64,000 bases of DNA. Source: Diphasiastrum complanatum. Lineage: Eukaryota; Streptophyta; Lycopodiopsida; Lycopodiales; Lycopodiaceae. The stretch spans positions 22,344,160 to 22,408,159 of the forward strand of contig CM055102.1 of assembly GCA_029204225.1 (NCBI GenBank). Direction: 5' to 3'. Of the stretch, positions 11,166-21,241 are shown piece after piece. A model generated the notes under the pieces. That model was not told the origin of the DNA. It ran no database searches and saw only the letters and a program-made list of their open reading frames with translations. The translations under genes and the position numbers were made by a program. The first letter of the stretch is position 1; every line of letters begins with the position of its first letter.

Positions 11166-11357
11166 CCAACAACATTGTATGGAAGCCAGTTAGATCATAT
11201 ATTGACAAATGCACACAACTCTAAAAGTCAATTAGATTATATATGGACAAATGCACATGTACACAACTCGAAAAGCTTTTACGGAGCCACGCATTGTTAT
11301 TGGAGTGACCAGTCAACAATTTATTATTACCTATGCAGTGACCCAAATATCATGTAA
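11166..11357 (+). pseudogene. Endonuclease-like fragment with internal duplication
   Basis: The translation has SQLDHILTNAHNSK followed by SQLDYIWTNAHVHNSK, a direct ~42-base duplication (about 11185-11274), then ATHCYWSDQSTIYYYL. The order xLDYIW ... SDHxxI is the C-terminal signature of endonuclease/exonuclease/phosphatase (APE-like) domains found in LINEs and some Helitrons. The catalytic SDH is SDQ here, so activity is unlikely. No adjoining reverse transcriptase or helicase is seen. Confidence 0.35.
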
Positions 11358-11719
11358 GCCTCCTTCATTGGGTTTCTATTGCTGGAAGTATTGTTGCTTC
11401 TTATGAAACTCAACATAAAGAGTAGCATTACTGTCATCGCATTCCTGGAAAGAACTAGGACAACTTGCAACTACTCTACTGGAGGACTTGCATCAAACAA
11501 TAACTTTTTAACCACCTCCTAACATTCACACACCTCACATGCAATTTTTTGTACTGCGATGAGTTTTCCCATCTTTTGTTAATAAAAATAGACAATTGCT
11601 TTTCGTGTCACATTTACATCTACTCTAACGCACGTAAAATAAAATAAAATACCAACTCAGGCAAGGCCAAGTGGCTTGCCACACTCGCTTGTTTAACTTG
11701 GTAAAATTGACTCTTTTGC

Positions 11720-11852
11720 TTGGGCGTATCCTCTAACCAGATCATCTAACCATATCCTCTAACCAGGATCCATCTAACCAGGATCCATTTGTCTAATGTA
11801 CATCTGTCCAAAAGTACATCCATCCAAAGTACATCTATCTAAAACAAGTACA
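11720..11852. repeat. Short imperfect tandem repeats
   Basis: CTCTAACCAG / ATCTAACCA blocks repeat four or five times, followed by three copies of a ~16-base unit around AAGTACATCCATCC. They lie between the endonuclease-like scrap and the 3' side of the C2-domain gene. Confidence 0.6.
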
Positions 11853-12194
11853 TTATTTTAGGTCTCCAACTGTCATCGAGCAACAATAAAACATAATATA
11901 TTGGATAGCGAACTGAAGATGATCCAATAGTTTCACGTGCATTTTATCTACGTTTACAGAAAACATTGTCATTATATAAAAGACCAATTCTTCGACAAAC
12001 CATAAAATACTTTCGTCTATCTTGACATCAACTTCCACAGTTATCCACTAATATGGCTATTGTATGCACGCAAATAAAAACCAGCTTGAAGCTGCTGCAG
12101 ATGCTTCACTACTGCCGGCATAGCCTTCAGCGGCATCCTCAGCACTATGATCGAACACTTTAAGATGGAGCAGGTGCTGTGGTGCCAGCACGGG

Positions 12195-13051
12195 GATAGG
12201 TATATCCAAGCGAGTGTTGTGGAGTTTGTTCTTGCTGATAGTTGTATCCGTCAGGCTTATTATAATCCACAGATATATGTTGCTGATATTAATACGGATA
12301 GCCAGAGGCGTTAAGTGGAGGACTGCTAACAAAAGTAGTCGCTGGTGGTGGGATGTGCACTCAGAGTGGCGAAGCAGCGTACGCAGCATAACATGGTTAT
12401 AACGAGTAACCACGAGCATATGGTGCAGGATTCAATAAGTGGAAAGACAGCATACTGAGATGGCGGGTTGAACGGATGAGTTTGAAGTGGAGTATTACCT
12501 TCTCTGAGTTCATGCATGCTGTGATATGGAGGTAGTTCGCTACAGTACGGGGCTGTAATCTGTAACTGCGGCGCTGTTCGTCTTGCTTCAGAGCTATCTA
12601 TTTCCCAAACAGGCGCTGCTGATGGTGACAAGAGGTATGAACTCGGCTGCAGCCCAAGAGAGAATATATCAAGCACTCCCTGGCCGGTTTGGCCAGAGGG
12701 CATCTGTACAGAATAGGATAGAGCAGAAGCAAGTCCACCTAGAATATCTTTCAAGAACATGCTTACTATGCCAATCAGATTGTCACGCAAAATGCCTTCG
12801 CATTTGTTGCATATCTTAGATGTGAGAAGCAGGTTGCCATACCGCAACTGCTTCTCATCCACCACAAACATAAAGCTTTGGTTTAGCTTCTGGTTGTGTG
12901 CTCCTCGATCGTCTACCGGGGTTGCATACTTGGTGGATGAATGAATCCATGCAACCACATATGGCTTTATCTGTCCTAACAAGGCAACTTTAATCAGATC
13001 ATGTGCCGACAGAATATTCACATCCAGTACTCTTGTCAGCTCATCACCCAT
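12195..13051 (-). pseudogene. C2-domain SRC2-like gene with frameshifted tail
   Basis: Starting at the ATG ending at 13051, the frame gives VLDVNILSAHDLIKV, then KPYVVAWI, NQSFMFVV and GIVSMFLKDIL, followed by YSVQMPSGQTGQGVLDIFSLGL. This is the layout of plant C2-domain proteins of the SRC2/BAP type, where C2 binds membranes, often with Ca2+, and a Pro/Tyr/Gly-rich tail follows. The open frame stops at 12326. A neighbouring frame between about 12195 and 12450 encodes the expected tail (NPAPYARGYS, then PPPATTF, NASGYPY and DGYNYQQEQTPQ), reached by a one-base shift near 12445 and containing further stops. The gene therefore looks recently broken, or the sequence has indel errors. It is the best candidate for a once-working host gene here. 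No introns are needed. Confidence 0.6.
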
Positions 13052-13550
13052 ATTATCTACTAACCAACAAACACAGCAACAATTATCTCAGCACTGAGAT
13101 ATCACGTACTGCTTCAACCAAGTGAAGCAGAGGTTGGAAAGAAGAGACAGAAGACCTCTGAGCAGCAGCACGCTGCTGGCAACAACGAGGATTGTCCACC
13201 ACGCCATCTCGAGGACTGCTAAGAAACTACCAAAAACATCAAAATTTACACGCAGCAAAAGCTGTAATGATTCAACGAGAGAGTCGTTTCTGAGGGAAAT
13301 GTGGGTTTTGCTTTATTTTGTTTGCGAGGTGATTGATAGTTGTGCGTAGATGGCAAACCGATAAGGACGTGGTATCAAAAGCCGAAATTGGAAACTGTGA
13401 TATGTTGTGCCAATAAGCCGCCACCAAATAAGATGTTTCTTGCATGGACCTGTCAAGTTGGATAACCTATATAAACACCCTGGTGCATTTATTCATATGA
13501 AAAAGTAGTAGGTACATTGATGAAAAAGATATATACACCCGGAAGGGAAA
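13052..13550. other. Upstream side of the C2 gene, no second gene
   Basis: This should contain the promoter and 5' leader of the minus-strand C2 gene. I see no convincing TATA box or conserved element. A 75-codon + strand frame at 13122-13349 has no recognisable family and is not claimed as a gene. Confidence 0.4.
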
Positions 13551-14251
13551 GTTTAAACGAAAGTAAGCTCAAACAAGAGCGAAGCTTGCAGTAAAGTTAA
13601 GATTAATCCAGATCTTGGCATTAAAAATAAAAGTGCACAAACTATGATGATGTCGGTGGGAGTCAACCAACTGACTGCACGGATCAGAAAAGTGAAGAGG
13701 TGGTGAGTCGGCTGATGAAAGGAGATGAGATGTAGCAGACCCAGCCACCGTCGCCCGTTGCAGAATTGATAGGGCCTAAGCACGTTGCAGGGCAATGGAA
13801 AAACGTTGTTTGAAAGAAGCCACTAGAATAGAACCAGGAATACCTTGACGCTCTCCCGCCTGATGAGAACACATGCGAAGAAAATCCTCAAAGCGTCGAT
13901 GCAAGGTGCCATATGTCTAATTTGCCAGGGGAAGGAAAGCATCAGTGGGGTGCCTATTGGAGTAGTTTTTTTCCTTCTTGTGTACTGCCACGCCTGCTGC
14001 TTCTTCTGGTGTGAAGGCAGAGCGAGGCAATAGGTCACCAAGCGTGGGATTAGTAACAACAACATCTGCCAAAGTACAAAGCCCATCCCGAGAGAAGACA
14101 ATGTCAACCCACCTGCGGGAAGAGTGAGACGCAGAAGAAGGAAGTACATGAGACAACTCTCTGAGGACATGGAGGAGGTGGATAGCAAGAGCATCAATAG
14201 GGTGACCACAAACACACCTGGAGAGACCCAAGACCAAAGGATGAGGTAGCC
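13551..14251 (-). pseudogene. REL-endonuclease non-LTR element, C-terminal half
   Basis: On the minus strand the frame runs PHPLVLGLSRCVCGHPIDAL (zinc-type Cys/His motif), RRWVDIVFSRDG, LADVVVTNPTLGDLLP, KEKNYSNRHPTDAFLPL, then TYGTLHRR and GIPGSILVASFKQRF. The motif order V-D-I-V-F, D-V-V-V-x-x-P, K-x-Y, F-x-P-L, (E)TYG matches the restriction-like endonuclease at the C-terminus of R2/Utopia-like retrotransposons. The usual Glu before TYG is lost to a stop at about 13917. It continues across the inserted LTR element into 18339-20480. Its 3' end near 13550 is not sharply defined. Confidence 0.65.
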
Positions 14252-14773
14252 TATAAGGGAAGCTCCCTAAGATCCTGCTTAGAAGACAAAACACAATGGA
14301 AAACACACTATGGAGCAACCACCCAACCAAGTAGAAGCAACCAATCAACTCTAGAAGCTTCACCCTCAAGCCAAGGAACAAGAAGCATGAATGTAGAGTA
14401 AAAACCCTGGCAATGAATCCATGATAACAATTAAGGAGAAGGGCAAGTTTGGATCTCTTATACACAGCAAAAAGCATCTTGGGCACATAGCCATGCATAG
14501 CCCTATGTTCCCTATACATAGATTCACCTAGAATAGAGTTCTATGGATGGACCAACTATTCATAGAATTGCTATTGATAACCCTACACATGCATACACTG
14601 TCTCATACCTTGTCTAAACTGCATTTAGTGTGTTCTGGGCCTCACAAGGATATTAGTTACTTTCGGGTCACATCCCGTATGATGTGGCATAACTAACAAC
14701 TTGATTTACTGGAGTGTCATGTATCCAAGACTAGGAGTATAATGAATCCTACTTACAGGTCATGGACATAACA
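14252..14773 (-). repeat. 3' LTR of the LARD-like element
   Basis: Starts TGTTATGTCC on the minus strand next to the polypurine tract. The outer end is worn (GGGAAGC where the other LTR has TGGAAGC), so the exact end rests on the TAGCC duplication. Confidence 0.75.
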
Positions 14774-17700
14774 TTCTTCCCTCCTTAAACTGCTTGTATC
14801 CTTAGAAGCTCTCTAAACAGGAAAGAGTTACAGGAACAGCTCTTTTAACTTCAAATATCGACCTAGAAAATCATTATCCTTAGTCTAACTTTCACATCAA
14901 ACAAGTACTCAGAGATAATCCTACTTCCAAGTGATAATCTCTGTACTGGAGTACAACTCAGGTTTGAAAAAGTACACTAAGCGATAAATTTTTCATCTGG
15001 GTTACATTCACCATAAATTAGTAACATCAACTTCATGTAAAGCATTTACATGAAACACTGGGTGAAATAACCTAACTTAAGAGATTAAAGTTAAAGAAAT
15101 AATTATAATTATAGTCTGAAATTATCCATAACTCTGACAGATAATTTATAAGCTTTCAAGTACAAATATCCTTAGAATCCAAATTCTAAGATATGATAAT
15201 TCATTTATCTAGAATCTCTAGGCGAATCATTAAGATATAGAATGATTAAAACATAACCTTGAATATCCCAGATACTCTTTTGAGTTAAATGCTTCTATTT
15301 CTAGCACCAAATACAAGAAAATAGCATTCATTCATCTTAATAGACTTGTCTGTCTCCTACGATAACTGGAGATCCAATCAAATGAAGAATTGTACTCAAG
15401 CATCTATAGACCATAAACTGTAGTAGAATAACATCCATTAGAAAAATTAAATTCTCCACAAATAAAATACTTTCATCTTTTCCATATCACGAAAACACCA
15501 TTGATCATCAGATCTTTACAGTCATAGAATTTTCTTTCCAAAATTACTGATGTCTTATACCATCAACTTGTCCTTCCAGAAAACCCTTAACCGTCTTATC
15601 CGATATTCTAGAGATCCATTGATCATCTAGTTGTTCTACAATCACTATAGGAAATTATCTTTTGTTCCCAAACACTGGAGAATCCTATTTATTTGGATGA
15701 CTAGCATGCCTATCAGATGGATACCCATAATCCACATCTGATTATATGACTTAGATAGGAGAATTAACATGGCTCACTATTACACTCTGAATCTTTCTGG
15801 TTATTGACAAGCGAAACTCTATTGATGCATCAAATTTAGGACAAGCTTTTGACACTAACAGATCCAGTGTAATCCACGTATCAAATTCCACTTCTAATCT
15901 CACAATTGACATGCAAAACTACGGATAACTCAATGGTTACAAAGATATCAGTTACGAATTCAACTGAATTCTAACCAGAAAATTAAATACCAATATCAAG
16001 CAATTTCTTTCTGGGATTTACACAAAATCCTAACTGCGAAATACATTTCCAGATCACACTTACTACCTCTGATGTCCACTCTTCTTCCCTCCTTAGAATT
16101 TTCAGTTCCCTGAAAATCTATTTCAGCTAAGGTACCAAGAAGACGTAATGACATTAGTAAATGTTTAAAAATTAATTAATGTAGGAAAAAGTCTGAAACA
16201 ATTTCATTTTTGTCCTATACCTAGGCTGAATATCTGATATATCAAAAATCATTTACTAGTATGTGAAACCGTACTAGTCTGATCTTTTGAATATAATTCA
16301 GCATAGGATTTTACTGGAAATGAAATCCGTTATGTAATTCCTATATTACAAATAACCAAACAAGTTGGACTGTTCTTCCTTTCCAACTCCAAAAGTTAAA
16401 AGAAACATAGTAAAAACTGTCGGCAATTCATTACGGTTCCTTTTGTCAATTTTAACTTATCTATTACCGGGAAATAATTTAGACTTAGTGAAAACACTGT
16501 GATCAATTTTGACTGATAAACTCAGTTTAATCAATTTACTAATCTAAACTAATTCCATAGATAACGAAAAAAATGACCAAAATTTAGATTTTTTCAAAAA
16601 ACTCAGTTTTTATTTATTTTACGTAATTCGAAAATTCTGACGAAAATACTGCTAGTACAAAAAGACAATCGAAGTCAAAAAAATTGAAACACTATCGGAT
16701 TCCTAATGTTAATAACCCAATGTCAACCTGGCATGCAAAGCACACTACATCAGTCATAACGTCATTACAGAATTTTTTACGTAAACTTCGGTTTTAGAGA
16801 ATTTGTCAGCCATTAACACTGATTTGTGACCCAACTGTCAGAGCACATGCGTATGGCCACTCAAATCGATTGTAAATCCCTCATGCATGTCAGAATCACT
16901 CTGAGAATTAGCATGCAACTAGTCCATGCAAACATAGTACTACAAATCAGAGAAATGATTGGCATGCATGAGGGATTGTGCATAAGCCACCGGCCATCAA
17001 TTCATAGATCTAATAGCTTGCTGGGAAGGTAAAAAGGAATACTAATCATGCTATAATTTATTCCAGAATGATCTCCTTATGGATTTAAAGAGATCCATCC
17101 CCCAAAAATCACCAAAAATGGTCATTTTTTAAACTTTTTTGACTTCCTACAAGTTCAATTGCTGGAATTCTTGGCTCTAACTTCAGGGAAAGTTTCAAAA
17201 GACTTTGGTCCACCTTTTTAAAAGCTCTACATGGTGTTTTACAGCCACCTACTATCCAACTTTATAAGAAAACAAACAAAAATGATGATTTTTGTCTATT
17301 TCCCTATTTTTCTCTCACTATAAAGTGAAAATTCATGACATACAGCTCTTTCTCTAACACATGCAAACCAATTTACAGAATTACAGCCATCTAATTGATC
17401 TAATCTTGCTGGACTTTGGTTCTTACTACCTATTTTGTGCCAAAAAGCATGAAAAAGCAAGCAATTTGACCAAAACATAGCCTAGAATTATAAATCATTG
17501 GAGAGAACCAGCATGCAATATTAATTTCATCATTAATAAACCCTAAAACGAAAGCACACTTGCTGGAAAATTCAGATCTATCAAAGATTTGATCTACACA
17601 AGAAAAAACTCCAAAAAAACATCAGAAATTGGCGTTCAAGGACAATTCTCCATAAAACCACAAAGAATTTCAAGAGAAATGGATCTTAGCAACATGCAAA

Positions 17701-17834
17701 TTGAAACTGGGATAGTACACCCACTTGCAACCTTGCTATCCACCTTGGAAGAGAATTTGCATGGATCCAATCCAAAATTTCGATGAAAGGTAGCCCTTCT
17801 CTATGTTCTCCAATCTTCGTAAGCCTTGCTCTGA

Positions 17835-18338
17835 TGGAAGCTCCCTAAGATCCTGCTTACAAGACAAAACACGATGGAAAACACACTATGGAGCAACCAC
17901 CCAACCAAGTACAAGCAACCAGTCAATTCTAGAAGCTTCACCCCCAAGCCAAGGAATAAGAAGCATGAATGTAAAGTGAAGACCCTGGCAATAAATCCAT
18001 GATAACAATTAAAGAGTAGGGCGAGTTTGGATCTCTTATATAGAGCCAAAAGCATCTTGGGCACATAGTCATGCATAGCCCTATGTTCCCTATAAATAGA
18101 TTCACCTAGAACAGAGTCCTATGCATGGATCAACTATTCATAGAATTGCTATTGATAACTCTACACATGCATACATTATCTCATACCTTGTCTAAACTCC
18201 ATTTAGTGTGTTTTGGGCTTCAGAAAGATATTAGTTACTTTCGGGTCACATCTAGTATGACGTGGCATAACTAACAACTTGATTTACTAGAGTACCGTGT
18301 ATCCAAGACTAGGAGACTTACAGGTCATGAACATAACA
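17835..18338 (-). repeat. 5' LTR of the LARD-like element
   Basis: Starts TGTTATGTTC at 18338 on the minus strand. CTATAAATAG at ~18090, on the plus strand, is the only TATA-like string noted. The inner end meets TCAGAGCAAGG, a truncated initiator Met-tRNA primer site. Confidence 0.75.
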
Positions 18339-20480
18339 TAGCCCCAAGCAAAGACGAAGAGCAATGGTGAAGATGGCCGAAGACAACCGAAAGGAAGGAA
18401 TAATAGGCCGAGTTGACAGCCAAGCCACCGCACCAGGACCCACACAAGAAAGAAGCGGAGCTCGATGCAACGCCGAAGGAGCCTTAGAGAGTATGCTAAA
18501 AAGGGTTTTCTTGTGCACGCGTTCCAAGAGGGTCTCTTGCAGGTAATCAGAACTGAAAGTGAGGAGTTGCTCAAAAGGAGGAAGACAAGCTTGGGCAGAG
18601 AGGGGGAGGAGCTCTTGTGCAGTAATGAGGAGGTGCTGGAAAGGTAGAGGACCGCTATCCACATGAGCAATGCAATCCACCAAGAGAGGGCAAAAGCGAA
18701 AGGGGAACCGAGAAGACAATGTAGGGGCGCCAAGAGCCCAACTCCCAAGAAAAGCTACAGGCGCAGAAGAAACCATAGAGAGAATACCCACACCTCCACA
18801 AGAAATGGGTAACCGAGCCTGGTTTCGAGCTGAAAGGGTCTCCACACCATTCAAAGAACTTGGGCCCAAAAGGTGGCCAAAAACATCCATAATAGAGTTG
18901 TCAAAGGAAGAGAGAAGATGCAAAAAGTCCTAAGTACTTGCTACATACTGGATAATAGAAAGATCTCCAGAGCACACATGGTGACTGTAAAAGAGAGGAG
19001 TCTCAGTAGCATAGAACAACTGCACAAATGGGATAAGCTGAGCCAACTCACCACTAGCCGCGTGCAGCTCCTGAAAGATCGCAGCTCTCAAAACGGAGTT
19101 AAAAATATTGGAAACACCCACTTGGAGAACAACCTAGTCAGGATGGAGATCAAGGGTGGCACGCAACTCATGAATGACAGCTTCATAGCCGCCAGGAGTA
19201 GAGATGCCAAACTGATGAGAGGAGAAAAAAGAGACAAAAATCTGTTGAAAGTGAAAATAGATAGAGCAACTAACAAGATAGAGGAGGACTTCGCCAATAG
19301 CGATGGGACGGACGCCACCCGAGGCTTTAGTCCTGGCGATCAAATGAGATGCAGACAAAAGACGTGCAACAGAAGAAGGAATGTGACCAGAGGAGATGAA
19401 AGAGCAGACTTGAAAGAGTTGAACAAAGCCACTAGCAGAGTTCTTAGGTGGAAAACAATTACGAAGGTGTTCATAGACCACACCGGAGGGACCACCAATA
19501 GCAAGACAAGGACTACGATGGAAGGCATGAGAGAAGGAATCACGATCAAGCACCAAGTCAACATCAGACACAAAGTCCTCCACAAACAAGGGAAGAATGC
19601 CTTCAGAAGCAAGATGAAGAGCTTGCAGAGCAGCAACAGTATCAATAGAAGAGGGAGCAGATGTGAGAGGAGCTAAAGCTCGAGGTGCACGAGAATACTC
19701 ACCAACTTGCCCAAGATGTAGGGTGCGACCAAGGTGACGGTGGAGAGGTGGGGTGCCTTGAGGTTGAGAGTTCTGTGAGTTGCAAGCAGAAAATGCCCGA
19801 CAACGAGAAAAGTGATCATCATGAAGTCTTTCTCAGTCTCCTGAAAGAAAGCAACGAAGGCAAGCACGAGTTTCTCTGTGACCAACATCCCCACTCCTTG
19901 GAGGGAGGACTGGACACCAAAGGAGAAAAAGAAGAAATAGATTCCAAGCCGCAATGTCAAAGGGGTCAATAGCCAAGCGATCAAGATGAAGACGCATAGC
20001 AACTTGAGTTTCACGATGAAGAACGAGGGGAATATGAAAGTAGAGCCTTGGACTAGAGAAGCCCAAGTGAAAAGCTCTGAGGACATCAAGGGAAGAAATC
20101 CAAGACCAAGCTGAAGCAAAGGGTGAATGGGGTGCTGAAAGAGGAGGACGATCTTGAGATGACTGAAATAGTGCAGGACAAGAACGCTGGTGACGGGCAA
20201 GACCTCCTCTGAGAGAGAAAAAATGACCACAAGCATGACAAGGAACCCGTTTAGGGGGTTGAGAAGGCAATGCAACAAGGGTCGAAGGAGGTTCACAACC
20301 AAGCGAAGGGGCAACAATGCCATGGAAAAAGGTGGGCGAAGGAGGAACGGAGGGTGATGAGGCAAGCGTGGAACCTAGCACAGCTTGACACAAACAAGAA
20401 GGGGAGTCTGGACGGGGAGAAACAGTTGAAGCAGGTCGTTTGAGACTTAGAGGACAAAGTTGGGAGATGTCCAAAGCTAT
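18339..20480 (-). pseudogene. REL-endonuclease non-LTR element, N-terminal and RT part
   Basis: The minus-strand frame from 20474 starts MDISQLCPLS and reaches CHACGHFFSLRGGLARHQ, a C2H2 zinc finger at about residues 83-105, typical of R2/NeSL/Utopia-like N-termini. After a frame change come reverse transcriptase blocks SGVVYEHLRNCFPP, ARLLSASHLIARTKASGG, RPIAIGEVLLYLVSCSIY and WVVLQVDVSN-type sequence (here VVLQVGVSNIF, catalytic Asp changed). The GDPLGG and ADD blocks are absent: SIIQYVAST at ~18940 jumps to DFLHLLSSFDNSIMD, so the catalytic core is deleted. GVGILSM and SWALGAP follow, up to TIALRLCLGL at the insertion point. Strong C+T richness of the coding strand sets it apart from its surroundings. 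Confidence 0.7.
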
Positions 20481-21240
20481 GAGAACAACTGTACAAAGGG
20501 ATCCCTGTGATGGACCACCTCACTAACTGAATTGAGATCTTTTTTATATTTTTTTGATTTTTCTTCACACGGAATGTCATTAACCTTGATGGAGTCGTTA
20601 GTCATTGTAAACCTTTTGCAATAGATTCCGGAGAACTTGCCTAAACAAAAGCGCCCACCAAAATTCTAAAAGACCAGCAATAGGAATTGTTTTGAAAGCT
20701 CTACTGATGCTCCTTTGTTGCCAAGAGGGAGATCTTCTTCAGGTAGTTGTAGTCGGTACGATACACCCTATTCTTCTAAACACGATATCGAAGGAAATGT
20801 TAGAAATTTAGTGTATAGCTTTCATCTAACAAAATTTTGAGCGAATAGTTGTTTGAAGTCTGCTCTATGTATAAAACAAATATGTTTCTATTTATGCTCC
20901 ATTTGTTGCCAACTTTTCTTGAATCCAATCATAGAAAGCTTCTCTTCTCTCATAAAGGGAGTAGAGCTCTGCAGGAAAAGTTGAGAGATAGCCTCTTATC
21001 TTTCAAGCTAGGAAATTACTAGCCAAAGGCGGAACTGGTATTTCATGAAAAAACATAAAATTAAAAGATAAATGTTTGTTCGTATTAGAGCTTTGTGAAA
21101 TTTAGTGTATTTGCAAGTGTAAACTTTATGGAGAAATTGTAGAGTGTTTACAAGAAAACAAAGATTTGTATCTTATGCAGATGACCTCACGTGAAATGAA
21201 GTTAGACCTTTGTGGGGAGGGCTCAACATTGTCCATGATG
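20481..21240. other. Stretch without recognised gene
   Basis: Holds the 5' side of the REL-endonuclease element (to about 20580) and unassigned AT-rich sequence. No gag N-terminus or LTR for the Copia that begins at 21242 was found, so that element is truncated on this side. Confidence 0.5.
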
Positions 21241-21241
21241 C

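Larger units (their letters stand above)
14252..18338 (-). mobile_element. Non-coding LTR element (LARD-like) with TSD
   Basis: Two direct repeats of about 505-520 bases (14252-14773 and 17835-18338, roughly 90% alike by eye) bound 3.06 kb with no reading frame longer than about 68 codons and no recognisable gag or pol on either strand. Minus orientation is shown by LTR start TGTTATG, a polypurine tract (AAGGAGGGAAGAA, complement of 14774-14786) just before the 3' LTR, and a shortened primer site TCAGAGCAAGG after the 5' LTR. Flanks carry TAGCC on both sides (14247-14251 and 18339-18343), a 5-base target duplication. Removing the element restores the reading frame of the host non-LTR element. 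Size and emptiness fit a large retrotransposon derivative mobilised by another element's proteins. Confidence 0.8.

Noticed and set aside
12057-12419. Separate 120-codon minus-strand gene
   Set aside because: It overlaps the shifted tail of the C2 gene, and the Pro/Tyr-rich frame beside it explains the sequence better.
18873-19676. 267-codon + strand frame
   Set aside because: It lies antisense to the REL-endonuclease reverse transcriptase, whose coding strand is C+T-rich and leaves the opposite strand open. The Lys/Arg-rich translation matches nothing.
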